Program-made: the position numbers and the translations under genes
Shown: piece by piece, positions 22,301 to 35,277 of the stretch
How positions within the stretch are numbered: the first letter of the stretch is position 1
How the letters are laid out: each line of letters opens with the position of its first letter
Notes under the pieces: model-generated
Database searches by the model: none
The model's input: the letters and a program-made list of their open reading frames with translations, nothing else
What the model was told of the DNA's origin: nothing
Assembly: GCA_003290165.1 (NCBI GenBank)
Contig: QNQO01006982.1
Coordinates: 186,001 to 250,000, forward strand
Length of the DNA stretch: 64,000 nt
DNA from: Berberis thunbergii
Lineage: Eukaryota > Streptophyta > Magnoliopsida > Ranunculales > Berberidaceae
Direction of reading: 5' to 3'

Positions 22301-25300
22301 CTTATGATAAATCTGGGTTGTCTCACAGTTTTTCTTCTGATTTGCTCATTGCACTTCACAATAGCACCCATTCTTTCACTCCACATCTCATTTGTCGTTA
22401 TTGTTCCTCGTACTATGTGCCTCCCATTTTCTGTGCCTATGCTATATTGCTATTTTTCTTATGTCTATTCCCATGCAAGTTACAGAGTTTGTCTCGTTTG
22501 GATTGCATTTCTATTAGTTCGAAATTGATCAATGAAGTAGTTAATGGTCGAGTTACCATTCTCTTTTTCTACGAATCTTGTATGTGTTCCTAAAAGGACT
22601 TTGTCCTTTTTTCTCGAGTTACTAGGTTGGAATTCGGTCGTGGATGCTAAACAAATGCTCTTAGGCTATGTTTGGTTGCAATTATAAACATCCCATGGGA
22701 AAATCCTCTGATGTTCACTAGATTACACATTAAAATCTATATGAAAGCCTTTTCAAATGTAAAAATGACTCCTGAATATCCGTTCTGATCTATTGAACCC
22801 TCAAAGATTCTTCTCATAAAAAAAAATCTGTTCTAATCAAGCATGACCTTAGTGAAAATCAGACTTCAGAACTTACTCCTCACCTGGGAAGCACATGGGT
22901 AGGGTGCATGTGTGTGAAGTGTTAAATATCTCAATTTGATGAGTCACTTGACTGCCGAAAAGCGCAGTTGGTGACTAGTTACACCCAGACCAATGCTGGG
23001 GATCACCTTGAGACATTTGTTAGATTTTGACATCTGTTGTTGTTTACTCTGTTGGTCTTACCAGCTTGATGTATGCGAAGTTTCTAAGAAAAGTGAATCC
23101 TTCTCTCAAAAGCATAAAAACTAGCAGTTTGAGGCATCTTTTATTTGCATGATCCCATCTTGTTTTACTTGATATAATAGCAGCCGCTTTCCAAAAGTAA
23201 AGAAGGAATAAAGAAAAACAATCCTATGTGTCTTCTGTTTCATTTTCGTGTTGTATATTAACATACATTTCTGTATACTTAAAAACATAAATTGTAATTT
23301 AACTCGATAACTGAACTCTCTTCTATCAGGACAGTTGAAGTCCCAAGCTCTCGGATTGTGATTATTGAAGGCATTTATGCTTTGAGTGAAAAGCTGCGAC
23401 CTTTGCTAGACCTTCGAGTATCTGTTACAGGCGGCGTTCATTTTGATCTTGTGAAGCGGGTTTTACGAGACATACAACGTGCTGACCAAGAACCGGAAGA
23501 AATAATTCATCAAATCTCTGAAACGGTTCTTTTGCTTCTCCCATGTTAGATATTGTTCTTTGGATATAACTTGACTGACTTGTATCAGTTTCTTTAGGCT
23601 TCTGAAGCTTCTACTGTTCTAGCAATTCTGAACCAAAAGTTCTATGCAGGTATATCCAATGTATAAGGCCTTCATTGAGCCAGATCTGAAAACAGCTCAT
23701 ATAAAAATAACCAACAAATTTAATCCATTTACAGGATTTCAGAATCCCACCTATATCCTAAAGGTTGACTCAAACTCATGTTTTTAGCTTTTGATGAGCA
23801 TCCACAAATACGTGTTGATAATGGCTTCTATTGCTGCTTAAATCTAGCATTGAGTGCTTTTTATTATTGTAGTCGCGGAGGACCCTGACCGTGGATCAAA
23901 TCAAGGCTGTTGTTTCGGAAGACCATAAAGAAACCACGGAGGAGACTTATGATATATTTTTACTACCACCAGGTGAAGATCCTGAAGCCTGCCAATCGTA
24001 TTTACGGATGCGGAACAGGGATGGAAAATACAATCTTATGTTTGAGGTCTGTCCTAAAATAACTTCTTTAGTGAAATAGATAGCAGTGTTCTTGATCAAA
24101 ATTATCGATTTAGGAAGAAATCTAAGATTTGTATCTCAAACACAACAAGTGTAAAATTTCTAGCCAGCAACATGGTTGCTATATTCTCTTGATAATATTT
24201 GCTACAAGTATATGTAGATTAAAATATGAATATATGCAAGTCAAGTTAGTTTGGTGGTCTCTAAATTTGCTAATATGCATGCTCCACTCGTACTAAAGAA
24301 AATGAAAAGCATAGTTGTTGAGTTCCTTTGACAATATTTGCAATACTTTGGCAATGCTCACCTGGACTATACCTAAATCTTCAAGGAATATCTGATATCC
24401 TGAATTTCCCTATTTGAAGCATATCTAACCTTGTTTAATTTTGATCTCTATCTAATTCAGCTAAAATAAGGAAGTTTCCAATAAATAAATAATTTTTTTC
24501 TCAAGTCTAAAAATTTGGAAAATTATGTTTTATATATTGTTCTGGAATATATATATTGTGAGTTAAATAACTCATGCTCTAGTTGATGTGTAGACTGGAA
24601 AATTGATGAGCAGACCCCTTTGCTATTTGTATGCAATTTGGATTTAAGATTCCTCTTTTCGAATCACTTGTACTTTTTTGTCCCAGGAATGGGTTACAGA
24701 TAGTCCCTTCATTATATCACCAAGAATCACCTTCGAAGTTAGTGTGCGCCTCCTTGGTGGCTTGATGGCCTTGGGATACACAATGGCAGCCATATTGAAA
24801 AGAAACAGTCATATCTTCTCGGATGAAAGAGTTTCGGTAAAGATTGATTGGTTGGAACAACTAAAGCGTCAATATGTTCAGGTATCGAACCATTTTCATG
24901 TACACTCAATTATTTGTCTTGCATATATGTTGCATACTTGCATGACCACTGGTACAATTCTCAAAATTGAATTAGGGCACAATGTGTTAGATTCACTGAA
25001 ACAAAAGCAACAAATTCATTGCTCAGCCTAACGTGTTGTGTAATTTGGAGAAGTAATCATCTTACTCTGCATCATGGGTTGTGTGATGGAAAGTCTTCTT
25101 ACGTATTAAATATTTGTAGCTAATACAATATTACAAACAAAAGTTTGGTCTTGAAATGAAAGCTTAAAAAATATATAGAATATTGTCACAAAGAGATTAA
25201 AAGAAAAAGTTATTCCATGCCAAAATATTTCTCTCCTTTAACACATATGGGGAAGCAAAAATTTCTTGTTCCACGGTTTTCCTTGCAATCGGGCACCCAT

Positions 25301-28300
25301 TTAGTGTTTGAGATGTTTTCTGTGTTGTCAAAGTTAGATATGTACATGATGAATATTGAAAATTTTAAATGTCTACTTTGGATGGTCATTCATTACAATT
25401 TGGGATTTTGTTGTTGAAGTCATGTTTTCTTTAAAAATGCATGTATGGGAAATTTCATAGACCCTTGCTTCGCGTCATTACGCATTCCTTTCAAGGGTTA
25501 CCAAAATTGTCTGGTGTAAACCCCATACTCGATGTACCACCACATACTGGGGTGCATTTCAGTTTAAGGTTTGTTTGACAAATTACTTATTATAAAATAA
25601 GGCTTGTTCTAGTAATGGTCATCCGAGTTGGAAAGTTTGGAGTTTCGTACTAGTTCGACATTGATTTTAGTGCTAAAGAGTCGGATGTTACCCAATGGGG
25701 TTTTCAAGGAGTATTGGGCTTTTCTTAAAGAGGAAGAGATGGATGTGGTTGCGGAGTTGCATAGTTCTTTCTTGATTGGAGGTTGTATACTTCTTTTGTC
25801 ACTTTGATTCCAAAAGGAAGGTGTTGCTTCAATTACGGATTTTAAACCTATTTGTCAGGGTGGTATGTATCAAATCATTACAATTTACAATTACTATGCC
25901 AAGGCGACTGAAATCATGTATGGATTCTGTGGTCGGGCCTAATCAAAGTGTGTATGTAAAGGATAGAGAAACCGTGGATGGGGTGATGATTGCAAGTGAG
26001 TTGCTGGATTCTATGCAACATTGATTTTTCAAAAAGCACATGACCATGTGAATCGGGACTTTGTGATGTGGAGATGAGATTTGGCGAGAGGTGGGTTAAA
26101 ACTAGTTGAAAAAAAATTCATTTTCGATATTTGTTGGTGGGGCATCAACATATTTTTTTTTAGGGTTTCTCGTAAGGTGACCTTTTGTTTTCATTTTTGT
26201 TTACGATTGTGGTGGAGGCTCTTTGGCAACCAAAGCTCTAGACAATTTACTTTATGGTTTTTAGGTGTCACCTACAAGGGAGTGGCACACTTGCAATTTG
26301 ATGATGACATTTTTTCGTAGATGATCATATCCCAAATTCCCAATATGAGAGTGTGAAGTATATCCTCTTGTTTTCCAAGCTTGCGTGGGTTTTAAAATTA
26401 ACTTTTCTAAAAGTATGGTGTATGTTCTTGGTGTGGGGGCTCAATGTGGCTTCGAGTGTGGGATGAAGTCAGAGTGTTACTGGCTGTAGGATTGCGTTGG
26501 GAGCAAAGAACAAGAACAAACACTTGTGGGATCCAGTGATACTGTGATAGAAGTGATAGGGGACTTGCTTTGTGGGAAACGAGATTGTTATTAAAAGGTG
26601 GGAGGTTGGTACTGATAAGAAGTGCTCTTGCTCGTATGCATGTTTATTCCATGTTCTTTTTATTTTAGCCCCTAACGGCCCGAAACTACAATAAAACGAA
26701 CAAGAATAAACAAACCCAACCTTTATACGTTACCAAATTTTGCTATTGAACACGACACCCAGATCCAACCACTAGCCAGAACATAACAATTATCTTCAAT
26801 CAATTCCCCGAAGTTATCTTCAATCAATTCCCCAAAGTAACTATGGTCAACTAATGAAACCTTTTGTAAAATAATTTTTTGTTTTTCAGACCCATTGAAT
26901 ACCCTCTAAGAGGCTCAAAATCACTATCTTATGGTTGGCCTTTTTAGATTTCACAAGCTCTACCCAACCTTTGGTGATGAACTAATGTTTTCCCTCTAAT
27001 AAACTCTTGTTTCAACATATAAATAATGCTAAAACACTATTTGCACTTCATTTCTTCAAGAGACAACTTCTTTGTAGAGACAAGAACATAGTATCGTTCT
27101 TCTTTGCAGATGATATTAACATGGTAAGACTTGATGGACAAACAATTGGGTGTGTGAACATAGGCCCACTGGAACTTTGCTTATCCTTGAATCTAGACTT
27201 TAATCCCAAGAGAGTTATCTAAGGCTTTTTATCAAGTTGAGGATAAGCTTTATTCCCCGTAATCGTCAGTTTATCTATGTAACAACAACATGGGCACGTG
27301 CATTGGTTTCAAATGCGGATACTAGGCGTCTTACATGTTGACTAAAAACACAATATGTGACGTGTCGGCACATTATAACATTATAACATTATTTACTTTT
27401 TCAATAATAAGTTTTGTAATTAGTCATAATTTTTACTTGTAGATAGGGCCGGTACTAACGCTTTAGTTGCCATGTGCGAAGATTAAAACTAAATCTAATG
27501 GTTTATATGATTTTATTATAAATTATTGAATTTGGGGCACTTCGGATTTGAGAACCCTTTTCAAATAAAGGGAAAACTGAATATTTCAATGCATATATGT
27601 GTTAACAGTTTGGAGCATTTTGGAGTTGGAGACCCTTTTTACGTATAAGGGGAAACCTTAATTATTACGATGCATATGTGTTTATTAAAATAATTTAAGA
27701 CTTTGGATTTTGGGACCCTTTTTACACAAACTGAGTTTTAATACACATACGTGTTTAGAAAAAAAGTATGATTTTGGATTAAGTAGTAACTCGAACTTAT
27801 GACCTCTAAAAAGGATGATAACCATTGGAGCAAAAACAATATCTGACTATTTTATAAGCGCATATATAATATAAAAATAAACTTGGGATGTGTGGTCGAG
27901 TGCTGCACATGCCCAGGGTCGAGCATGCTTGTAGACCAACATAGTTGCATATTTACATGGAGTGTACGATGAGTATCCGGATGTCGGAGTGTTCAATACT
28001 CGTCCAAAAACAAGAAATATTATGAAAATGAAGTGCTTTTGTTACATAGGTAAGAATGCTTCTACTGCTTCCGCGTATAACTTCCGTTAAAATAGTGTTA
28101 TCAGAGCAATCAATCTCAATCTAATCTCCCTTACAAAGGAGGATTTAAACCATAAATTCAGGGCCCTCTCATTCCAAATGCAAGCTGATGTAGGTTTGCG
28201 GCTCATGAAGGAGTCAATTTGGATTTGTCGATCCCAAAAATCCTAACCCCATTGACCATTGGCTTTGCCATTCAACCCTACGGCTAAGATCTTCTATTAT

Positions 28301-31300
28301 GTTGGATTTGTTGATTTGGATGCTCCCAACCCAAGGATCCCCCCCTTTTTCCATGTGCCTTTATGAAAGGTAAGTTCGTAGATGGTGGTTTTGCACTCCC
28401 AAATCCTATCGGTGTTACCATTCATGCTGAAAAACAACTTTTGGAAGGTTTCCAGCACCCAAAACAATTTTTATAATAGAAAAATAAGGTTTCACTTTCA
28501 AAGATGTCAAAAATTGAGTGTTTGAAAACCAATGAAGGGTTGTTTTTTAACTTTTCTTTTTTGTATTTATTTATTTATTGTTATATTTATTCTTACTTTG
28601 CTTCAAAAATAGGTTGGAAATAACTCCATTCACCAGCCATTAGTAGGAGGTGATATAGAAGTATTTATCATGGGGGATCTCGCTTTGAGCGGAGAGGAAA
28701 ACCTATAGGAGCAGAACTAACGATTTTCATGGGGGGGGGGGCAACTTAATGTACCTACTCATCATGAGAAGCGATAGGCGCTTGCCAAGGTATGAACCTC
28801 CTCTTGACGTTAGAGATAGACTCTGATGATGATGGTTTTGATGCTTTTGACCTGTCTAACAGTCATCGTAGTAATGTGGATTTAGAATTGTTTGATCGAA
28901 TGATACGGGTAGTGGAGAATAATTAATTTGGAGATACCAAATTGGACATCCTCAAATTAGATGGTGCCATGAATACCATTTCATTTATTGACTGCGTAAA
29001 TAACACTGAAGGTGTTTTGGAGTGCGAAAACATTTCAAAAGCAAAAAAATGTTGGTTTGGGAGCAACAAAAATAAGAGGTCTTCTTGTTCACTGGTGGAA
29101 GATATTGAGTCATTTATCTACGAAAGCGAAAGAGGTTTGGTGATTACTTCCTTATGCAATGTCGTGGACTATTGGGAAGGAACGTAATAGCAATATCCTT
29201 TGCAACAAGACATTGCATGTTGAGTTGGTTATTATGGAGGTTCTCATCACTCTTTGGGGATGAGTGTCCCATTTGCCGTCTTTCAAGGGGATATTTATTG
29301 GGTTATTTGGAGAAAAATAAATAGTAGAATCTTCAAGGGTAGTATCAAAGACAAAGATAGATAAATTGTGGATTGATGTAAATGTTACTCTTTGGCTATG
29401 GGCTTGTAATTGGGATAGGTTTAGAGAAGTCCAATTTTCCTCTTGTATGTTTAACTGGGATTGTATAGTCCTTTCCCCATAGCCATCATATTTATATAAT
29501 CTTTTTGGTTGTATGCCCACACTCAATACAATACTTGTTTTATGGTAAAAAAAGGGATTTTTTTTTTAGAACTTGATTGTTAATTGGGTTAATTTAGTTT
29601 CAGGATCTTAACAATTTAAGGCTCCCGTTTTGGAATCTTGGGCTAAGATGAGGCGAATTTCAAAAGCCAAGTTTGTGCTGAAGAATTATGGAAATGATTT
29701 CTTGCAGCTTCTGCATGGCTTGAAACAGGGTCGGTTTTTTGTTCATGAGTACATGGACGAATTTGATCCATAGTAACTGTGTGCATTTAGCTGAGTCAGA
29801 GGAGCATAAAGTGCATGGTTACCTCTAGAAGAAAATTCCGGCAGATTTGACCTTCCTTAACATCTCTACTATGAGTAATGCAATTAAATGCTTATCAGAG
29901 AAGCTCCAGAAATCAACCCAATGCTTCTACTGGCCTTCCACTACCACATTTCCATCTCCAGAGTTTCAGTTTTAAAAGAGGTTTCACCCACCTCCAATTT
30001 CAATTGCTACACCTGTGGAGAAGTTGGGCATTGTGCCATTGATTGGCCAAATGGAAATAAGAAGAATACTTTGTTGTTTTATTCCTCAAATTGTGTGTTC
30101 ATAATCTGACCTAGATTTCTTTTATTGCTTCTGCATACAATTCACATCGCGTGCAATCCATGTCAACCTGAAACTTATTGACCTCTGAGAGATACATGTG
30201 TGGATGGACCCCATAACTTATTGACCAGTCCATTTTCCATATTTGGTGAAATTAGATAAACATATCCAAGACGTGCATTATATGTAATAGCATTTGTGTC
30301 CTTTATCGATGTATAGGTAAACAAGCAAATAAAGAAATGTGTGTGCATGCTACCTAGCTTGATATCTTCCAAACAGTTTTAGTTTCTTGATCACGATCCT
30401 TAAAACTTTAAATAAGCAAAGGACTGACGTGTGTATTTATATATAGCCTATATGTGTGTATTAACCTCTGCTGTCTATGTAGCTCATGTATTATATATAG
30501 CCTATATGTGTGCATTAACCTCTGTATTAAAGGCCTTGAGCTTCTACTTCCATTATGGCCAAATGTAAGCATGAGTATGGCTAAGCAGTGGTACAGGAAG
30601 CAAAAAAGATGACTTTTTAGGATGGAAACATAACTTCTATTTCCTTCTATAAGAAAATGGAAATTTATTTATGAAAATGGAATATAGATTTATTTTTATC
30701 TAGGCTAGATTCTAAGAACTGTTAACCTGTGATGAAGCTATACTAGTTTAAACATGTCAGCAGTCAGTATTAGTTGTATGTATGAGCAAGAAGAGTTCAA
30801 CAATTGAGTGTTGAGTGAAAAATCATAGGTTATACGGTGCTATTATTAAGGTCATGGGATATATGGAAAGGGAAAATTTAGTCTCATATTGAGCACATGA
30901 TTGCATATCAGCCCCAAGTTATTTTAACTAAAGTGACCACCAAATGACAATGTCTTAAGAACCATAGAGAAACCCTTTGTCAGCAAAACCAGACAAAGAT
31001 ATATTTGACCTTTACGGCGTACTAGCTGAGCTGGAAGACTTGTGGCAGATGATATCACAAGTACAAGTCCAGGGTTCCAGCCCTGCCAGAGGCGTATACA
31101 CAAACACACACACACACTTGACCCTTGCGGATTTGTTATGTCAATTGTCAAATTTTTTTATTCCTTAGAAATTTTCCTGTTCCGGGTGGCATCAAGATGC
31201 TGTTGTTCTAGGATATCTTATCCGTCTCTCCAGAAAATGGATGATTATGTTTTTTTTTTCCTAGTATTATTTGTATGGATTAGTTGTAGTGTTTTCATGG

Positions 31301-32379
31301 TGCATCAAGTAGTAGCAACTTTATATAGAGAATTTTTTTAGCATTTGGTACGAATGATTGGATGGTGATACCTATGAAAAGGAAATGGTGACTCTTTTAT
31401 TCATCACATTCTTCTAAATTTTTTGCAGATCTAATAGAATTCTTTTTTTGTTGTTATTGACAAAGGTGCAAGACATTTTTCTAAATATCCTGCAGATCTA
31501 ATAGAATATTTTTTTTGTTGTTATTGGTAAAGGTACAAGGCAGAGACCGTTTATATGTGAACTTTGTAGCGGAGCAATTGGGTTTGGAAGGTTCATATGT
31601 CCCTCGCACATATATTGAACAGATTCAATTGGAAAAACTTGTGAATGAAGTGATGGTATGAGATAAATCAGACTATAATTGAAAGAGCATTAGCTTGTTT
31701 CCATGTATCATTGATCTAACCATCCCACAGGCATTGCCAGATGATTTGAAGACAAAGCTCAGCCTTGATGAGGATATGATTTCATCAAGCCCCCTAGAAG
31801 GGATATCACGATCAACTGATAAGGATGCTACAGGACAGAAGCATGTAAAGAGGTAGCATCTTTCAGTTCCCTTTTGCCATGACACTACACAACAGTACAT
31901 CTTTTAGCAAGATGTATACAATGAAGTTATCCACAATTTTTATTTTATTTTATTTATTTTATAAAGTGTATCCACAAATGACTAAAATGTCATTTTCCCA
32001 AGAAATCATTTTTTTCAAATGGGGCCTTGTTTCCAGTGAAGGAATTACTTTACTAGGCTATGAATATGAAGAAGTGATTGTTTGGCACTGGGGAATATCG
32101 GAATCATCTCTTTTTTGTGCCCTTTCTCTGATGAGGTTTGGAACTACTTTGATAGCAGCACACTTGTACTACACATGCTAAGCATGTGGCAGCCCACACA
32201 TCCAGGTCCAAGAATCTCAAGACATTTTCCAGAAACTTCTTATTTTGATTTTTATCATTTGTTCCATCTAATTTCTACTTATTTACTTTTAAGAATAAGT
32301 TGCTCAGGTTGCAATCCTTAATATATCCCGGGGGCATTACAATCTTTATTATTATTATTTATTATTATTATTATTATTA

Positions 32380-32415
<36 letters not shown>

Positions 32416-35277
32416 TCTTTGGATAAAAGATCTAGGGTTTGTTTTAGGTTTTGGGTTTCCGTCAGGGGCATCCCAATCTTGGGGTGGAGGTCCTTCCACA
32501 GGATATTGTTCACATGTTCAAAATCTTGAAGTGTGACGCTTTCATTAGGGCCATCCCAGTCATTATTAGGTTGTGGATTCTATATGCTATATGATGGGTT
32601 ATTAGGTTGGAAGGGAACAATAACACTTTTAGAATGAAGAATGAAATCAACAATGCTAGGAAGTTGGTTGTTGAAGTTTTGCTTCCATTTATCATTAGGC
32701 ATGGATCTTCCCAATCTTCAAAGGGTCAATTATGAAAATTTGGTGTCTGGTTTAGTTAGCACCATATAGACTGCTAATCCTATCTAGGATCCTTGTTTTC
32801 TTCCATGTAGATTCTTTCCCAATATGAAATTTAGCCTTTATCAAAAATTGTCTTTGAATCCTACAGTAATGAACTCTATTAAAGAAATACTTGATTTTTT
32901 TTTAGATGCAAACAAAATGTAGGCTCAGGGAAAAAAAAAGAAAAGAAGAAGAAATAAGAAATATTGGCAATCCCAAAAGGAGCGTGAATTAGTACCATCT
33001 CTTTTGGACATGGGTGACATAATGCGGTCAATGAAGTTAACCTTAAATCTCTTTTGTGTTGAGAAGACGTAGAAGAAATGAACCATGGATGTTTTGCCGC
33101 AGTGGGCATGCAAATGAACAATTCATGTGTTGATGTTGATGTTGAGGACGCTTCACACCTTCCTCTCAATGTCATTGGGAATTTGGCATCATCTTGTATC
33201 TTGCTTAGTGTGGCTTGGGTCATTCCCAGCTTTGTGTTGTTGGGAGAGGTCATCATCATCTTTCCCCTAAAGAAGCTTTTATGGAGGATTATTGCACATG
33301 CTATTTGATCAGCAATTCACATTTCAACAACAAAGTTTAAGCAGTGGAAGATTTGGTTATGGAAGTTTGGCATGGCCTTCAACTAGCCTAAGAATGAGGG
33401 GGTGTGGCTACGTTTCTAGCTTTCCCCTTGTTATCAGGAAATTTGAATTTGGAAAGGAAAAAGAAAATATTGAAATTTCTGATAGACAAGTTCATAGAGT
33501 AGTGCCATTCCATTTTCTATAGCTTTTAGTTCATCTTGTGATTTCAATAAAGAGAGGGGAGAACCAAAATTATAAATATTAACATATGAAAATTCGGTTT
33601 GAAGAAGGCATAAAAGAAGGCATATGTTGAAGAACTATTACCTGATTTTGAAAGGTGAACAACGTTATAGACTATATACAAATGAGGTTAATGTCAAGCA
33701 GTGAATTGACATATCAGGGGCTCACGATTCTTTCATCTGCTCTATTCTTTAACTCATTTTGTTTTGTAACATGAGCATGCTTGGTATTCTTATTAAAGTG
33801 CACAAATGAAGTTTTCATTTCCCAGAAGATAATATGTTGTAAATGGTTGCTTTATTTTTCCCATGTTTGATTCTTTGTGCATCTTGAGCAGAGGTTTGTC
33901 ACACTCATATTCATCACTAAGTGACAAGATGCTTCCAAAACTGTCGGCTCTTTCTATCAATAAGAAAAAGCATGATGGGAACTTGGAATCACCTTCCAGA
34001 CTTGCAGACCAGGTGACATTTTATTAAGTAGCCAGAAACTAATTTCCCGTAATCTGTGACTAAGGCTCAAATCAATAAAATTTCTTGTTTCCTTCAAAAT
34101 GTTATAGGGAGTCATTGCTCAACTTTCAGATCAAATTTCCACATTAAATGAGAGAATAGATGACTTTACGTCACAGATAGCAGAGCTGAATTCCAGATTG
34201 ACCATCAGAAAAAATTCAAGCAGCCACCAAAATTTGGCTCAGCAAGCTGAAGCTTGCAATGGCTCTGCATCCACATCTCTCTTCATTGCAGGTCTTGGGA
34301 ATGGTTCACTTTTACCCAATTCCTCATCTTCTCCATTAGCAAAGGAATATCCATCAATGGAAGAGGTACTAATTAATTTCTCTTGCCTTTTGATAGTTTC
34401 AGTTTGTAGAGATGCTATGTGTGCCCTCAGTCTGGTTGTTATCCTTACAGATTTCTGGATGGATAATGTATGTGCTCGGTGGTGTTTTAGGTCACGCACA
34501 AAAGTTTAGAGTTACACTAGAAACCCAAAACCATAACTTGTGGCTTTTAATCACACATTATACAAGGCAACTCAACAAATATGCACCATATGTAATGTTG
34601 ACAACATGGTTCTCATGTTAAGGATTAGGATATTGTATCTAAATAGAAACAAACAACTGGTTTTTAATCAGGGGAAACACACACACACACGCACATCATA
34701 AGAAAGCTGTGACATTAACAAAATCTTTGGATTGACAGTTACAAGGCTGATAATTACGCTAGTATCATATTCTATGGGTAGCCCAAGAACCTAAAAGTTC
34801 AGGTTAGACGCACACGCACAGGTTCCAATCAAGGCTAACATAAGATGTTCCATAAGAACTATGACATCAAAGATGTGTTCTACATAACCGTATCAACTCC
34901 TGAAAGTTGAGTTGGTTGATGATAAATGTACTTGTACTTGCGTGATATACCAAGGGGTTTTTATCCTGTAATGATAAGGTATTTGCATTTTGATTGGGAT
35001 ATTTCTTGATAAACAACTTCTCGACTACTCTCTAATTATTGGTTCTCACATTGTACAGATCATGGTCATTGCACGAGGACAACGCCAAATCATGCACCGG
35101 ATAGACAATCTCATTAGTTTTATTCATGAGAATTACTGGGGTGAGCGACATCAGGAAATAAATAGAGAGAAGAGAAGCAGAACCAATTTTGAAATCATTG
35201 GCGTTCCATTTTTTCTAACATTAGCTGTTGCGGGGGTGGGAATATTTCTGTTTAAGGGTTTATCATCCCGGAATTGA
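19320..35277 (+). CDS. TTM: Uridine-kinase-like/CYTH protein, TTM1/TTM2 family
   Basis: Eleven coding exons join in frame: 19320-19656, 21530-21644, 23330-23525, 23650-23763, 23873-24046, 24687-24881, 31533-31655, 31731-31852, 33892-34012, 34108-34365, 35059-35277 (657 aa). Residues 66-240 form a P-loop kinase domain with Walker A GPSGAGKT at 72-79. A CYTH (triphosphate tunnel) domain spans about 255-420; where other family members have ExExK it has TYDIF (279-283), as I recall for plant TTM1/2. A coiled coil covers about 500-530 and one membrane helix about 634-650. Known Arabidopsis members hydrolyse pyrophosphate, are tail-anchored on mitochondria, and act in senescence and immunity. All introns are GT-AG; the third donor (GTTCTT) is weak. 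Introns 1, 2, 6 and 8 are large, and intron 6 holds retroelement debris. Which paralogue it is cannot be settled here. Confidence 0.93.
25660..26640 (+). pseudogene. LINE reverse transcriptase fragment in TTM intron 6
   Basis: Across shifting frames the sequence reads PKKEGVASITDFKPI, then SVVGPNQSVYVKDRETVDG, VMIASELLDS, KAHDHVNRDFVMW and HLQFDDDIFS. These are the standard blocks of plant L1-type LINE reverse transcriptase in the right order. The catalytic FADD is FDDD here. Stops and frameshifts occur every few dozen codons, so it is a fossil. Confidence 0.85.
28096..28108 (+). promoter_or_regulatory. tRNA-iMet-type primer-binding-like site
   Basis: TGTTATCAGAGCA differs from the common plant LTR-element site TGGTATCAGAGCA at one base. 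A gypsy gag remnant follows 1.5 kb downstream, with a LINE 3' end in between. This may be the left end of a decayed gypsy element whose LTR I could not pair. Confidence 0.35.
29230..29560 (+). pseudogene. LINE 3' end fragment
   Basis: One frame reads DIYWVIWRKINSRIFKGS, the W.IW..RN.R.F.G signature just before the end of plant LINE ORF2. It is followed by a non-coding tail ending in an A run near 29550. No reverse transcriptase is adjacent, so it is a 5'-truncated copy or a separated piece of the fragment at 25660. Confidence 0.6.
29610..30110 (+). pseudogene. Ty3/gypsy gag remnant
   Basis: A frame reads SWAKMRRISKAKFVLKNYGN then LKQGRFFVHEYMDEFD, the W..M...F...Y......L..L.QG..SV.EY..EF pattern of gypsy gag. 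It ends with a zinc knuckle, CYTCGEVGHCAIDW, in which the fourth ligand Cys is Trp. Two adjacent stops follow the EFD motif. No pol sequence follows. Confidence 0.7.
31005..31130 (+). mobile_element. SINE-like, tRNA-derived sequence
   Basis: TAGCTGAGCTGG at 31023-31034 matches the RNA polymerase III A box. GGTTCCAGCCC at 31073-31083 matches the B box at 10 of 11 positions, 38 bases further on. No tRNA cloverleaf can be formed around them. A CA-rich tract follows. Clear target duplications were not found, so the ends are approximate. Confidence 0.45.
31412..31544 (+). repeat. 67-bp tandem duplication of a splice acceptor region
   Basis: Units 31412-31478 and 31479-31544 both run from TTCTAAAT through GCAGATCTAATAGAAT to AAAGGTRCAAG. 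The second contains the acceptor used for TTM exon 7 and the first bases of that exon. The first contains a copy of both that would shift the frame if used. Confidence 0.85.
32346..32416. repeat. ATT microsatellite
   Basis: About 23 ATT/TTA triplets, interrupted twice by short T runs, lie inside TTM coding intron 8. They explain the low-complexity leucine-rich frame seen there. Confidence 0.95.

Larger units (their letters stand above)
24882..31532 (+). other. TTM coding intron 6 (6.65 kb), filled with retroelement remnants
   Basis: This is the longest intron of the gene. In order it holds a LINE reverse-transcriptase fragment, a primer-binding-like site of a decayed LTR element, a LINE 3' end, a gypsy gag fragment, a SINE-like sequence and a duplicated splice acceptor. 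The remnants described separately lie on the sense strand. No intact transposon gene remains. Confidence 0.85.

Noticed and set aside
22255..22530. Frame resembling a copia linker segment (SDLLIALHNSTHSFT)
   Set aside because: The resemblance to the SDLPIALRKGTRSCT-type linker is limited to one short block, with no reverse transcriptase or integrase nearby. Too weak to annotate.
27007..27222. Frame containing FFADDINM, suggestive of a reverse transcriptase FADD box
   Set aside because: No other reverse transcriptase block precedes or follows in any frame. A four-residue match is not evidence.
32300..32536. Leucine-rich open frame
   Set aside because: It is the translation of the ATT microsatellite.
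32879..33259. Minus-strand 126-codon frame in TTM intron 8
   Set aside because: It ends in a low-complexity Phe-rich tail from a poly-A/AAG tract. A vague HELFICM similarity to LINE zinc-finger regions was not convincing.
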